Origin: Salvelinus alpinus
Lineage: Eukaryota > Chordata > Actinopteri > Salmoniformes > Salmonidae
Assembly: GCF_045679555.1 (NCBI RefSeq)
Contig: NC_092098.1
Location: 22,598,038-22,662,037 of the forward strand
Length of the DNA: 64,000 nucleotides
Direction: 5' to 3'
The notes under the pieces are model-generated. The model saw nothing but the letters and a program-made list of their open reading frames with translations. It searched no databases and was not told where the DNA came from. Below are positions 63,591-64,000 of the stretch, piece by piece. The position numbers and the translations under genes are program-made. The first letter of the stretch is position 1; the number at the start of each line of letters is the position of its first letter.

Positions 63591-64000
63591 TATTTGTTCT
63601 GTGTCTGAGCTCCCTCACAGTGAGTGTCTTCTGGTTTTATTCTTTCAATTTGTGTCCAATTGAAACCTAAACAAGGTGAGGGGAGTTATTACTAATCAGC
63701 CACCTCAATTGATCAATCAAGTAAAAGGGTGGAGTGAAAACAATGTGCCCATGGAATGAGTCTGACAGGAGTCTAATAACCAAAAACGTTATTTTCATGT
63801 CAAGGACAGATACTAGCTGCTGCCATGTCAGTCTCAGAACTGGTATTATTTAGCTACTGCATTACATATGTAATATGTAGCATCTAAAATAATTTCGTTT
63901 TTACATGATTATTTGGACTCACACATTGTCTATTTCCATCACACAGAGAAAAAAACAATTACAACCAAATTTTTATTGGTTTGTTTATACCAATCATTAC
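63591..64000. other. Unassigned end of window
   Basis: No gene or repeat recognised. Confidence 0.3.

Overview
The window is vertebrate, almost certainly a salmonid fish (salmon, trout or char). The evidence is its repeat content: several Tc1-like families typical of salmonids (including the family behind Sleeping Beauty), tRNA-Leu-headed SINEs, Rex1/RSg-1-like and L2-like LINEs, and gypsy-type LTRs running TGTCA...GTTACA. There are no operons, bacterial genes or CRISPR arrays. Most open frames are transposon fragments. I did not identify the species.

Three host genes can be read exon by exon. A gamma-sarcoglycan-like gene (SGCG, + strand) has its last four exons at 22425-25916. A TNFRSF19-like receptor (+) has three exons at 29424-31060. 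A mitochondrial intermediate peptidase gene (MIPEP, - strand) has at least 13 exons scattered over 33792-53975. Human chromosome 13q12 has SGCG(+), SACS(-), TNFRSF19(+), MIPEP(-), so this is a conserved block. I see no SACS between the first two. The copy is decaying. MIPEP has several frameshifts and no visible HExxH zinc-site exon. TNFRSF19 has lost two CRD cysteines and carries a frameshift in its membrane segment. SGCG has a shortened exon and an altered last exon with a LINE almost touching its splice acceptor. The likely reading is one of two duplicates left by the salmonid genome duplication, now losing its genes.

Layout. 1-2083: L2-like LINE (-) with a 351-bp in-frame tandem duplication. 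2084-5380: nothing firmly recognised. 5383-7926: Rex1 LINE, SINE and Tc1. 8424-10305: a solo LTR, a hAT-like scrap, and a Rex1 5' part split by a second solo LTR. 10557-11745: relic of a DDE_Tnp_4 transposase with an acidic minisatellite. 12750-17672: near full-length LINE 'E' with a 525-bp insertion. 17785-18300: SINE and Tc1 scraps. 18726-21654: complete non-autonomous LTR retrotransposon with a 592-codon repeat-rich ORF. 22425-31060: SGCG and TNFRSF19 with Rex1, Tc1 and SINE insertions. 31706-32302: MITE and solo LTR. 33792-53975: MIPEP, its introns filled by two major nests (Tc1 > SINE > LINE E > L2 plus a solo LTR; Tc1 inside Tc1). 54045-58212: BEL/Pao scrap and a hAT-like element holding a nearly intact Sleeping-Beauty-type Tc1. 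58840-61895: third LINE E with another LINE inside it. 61896-64000: MITEs and foldback elements.

The main biology is a record of layered transposition inside a gene block that no longer seems constrained. Target-site duplications let the order of insertion be read directly. The least familiar unit is the 18726-21654 LTR element, whose only sizeable product is a proline-rich protein with a 9-residue repeat. All calls come from reading the sequence by eye; no database search was run.
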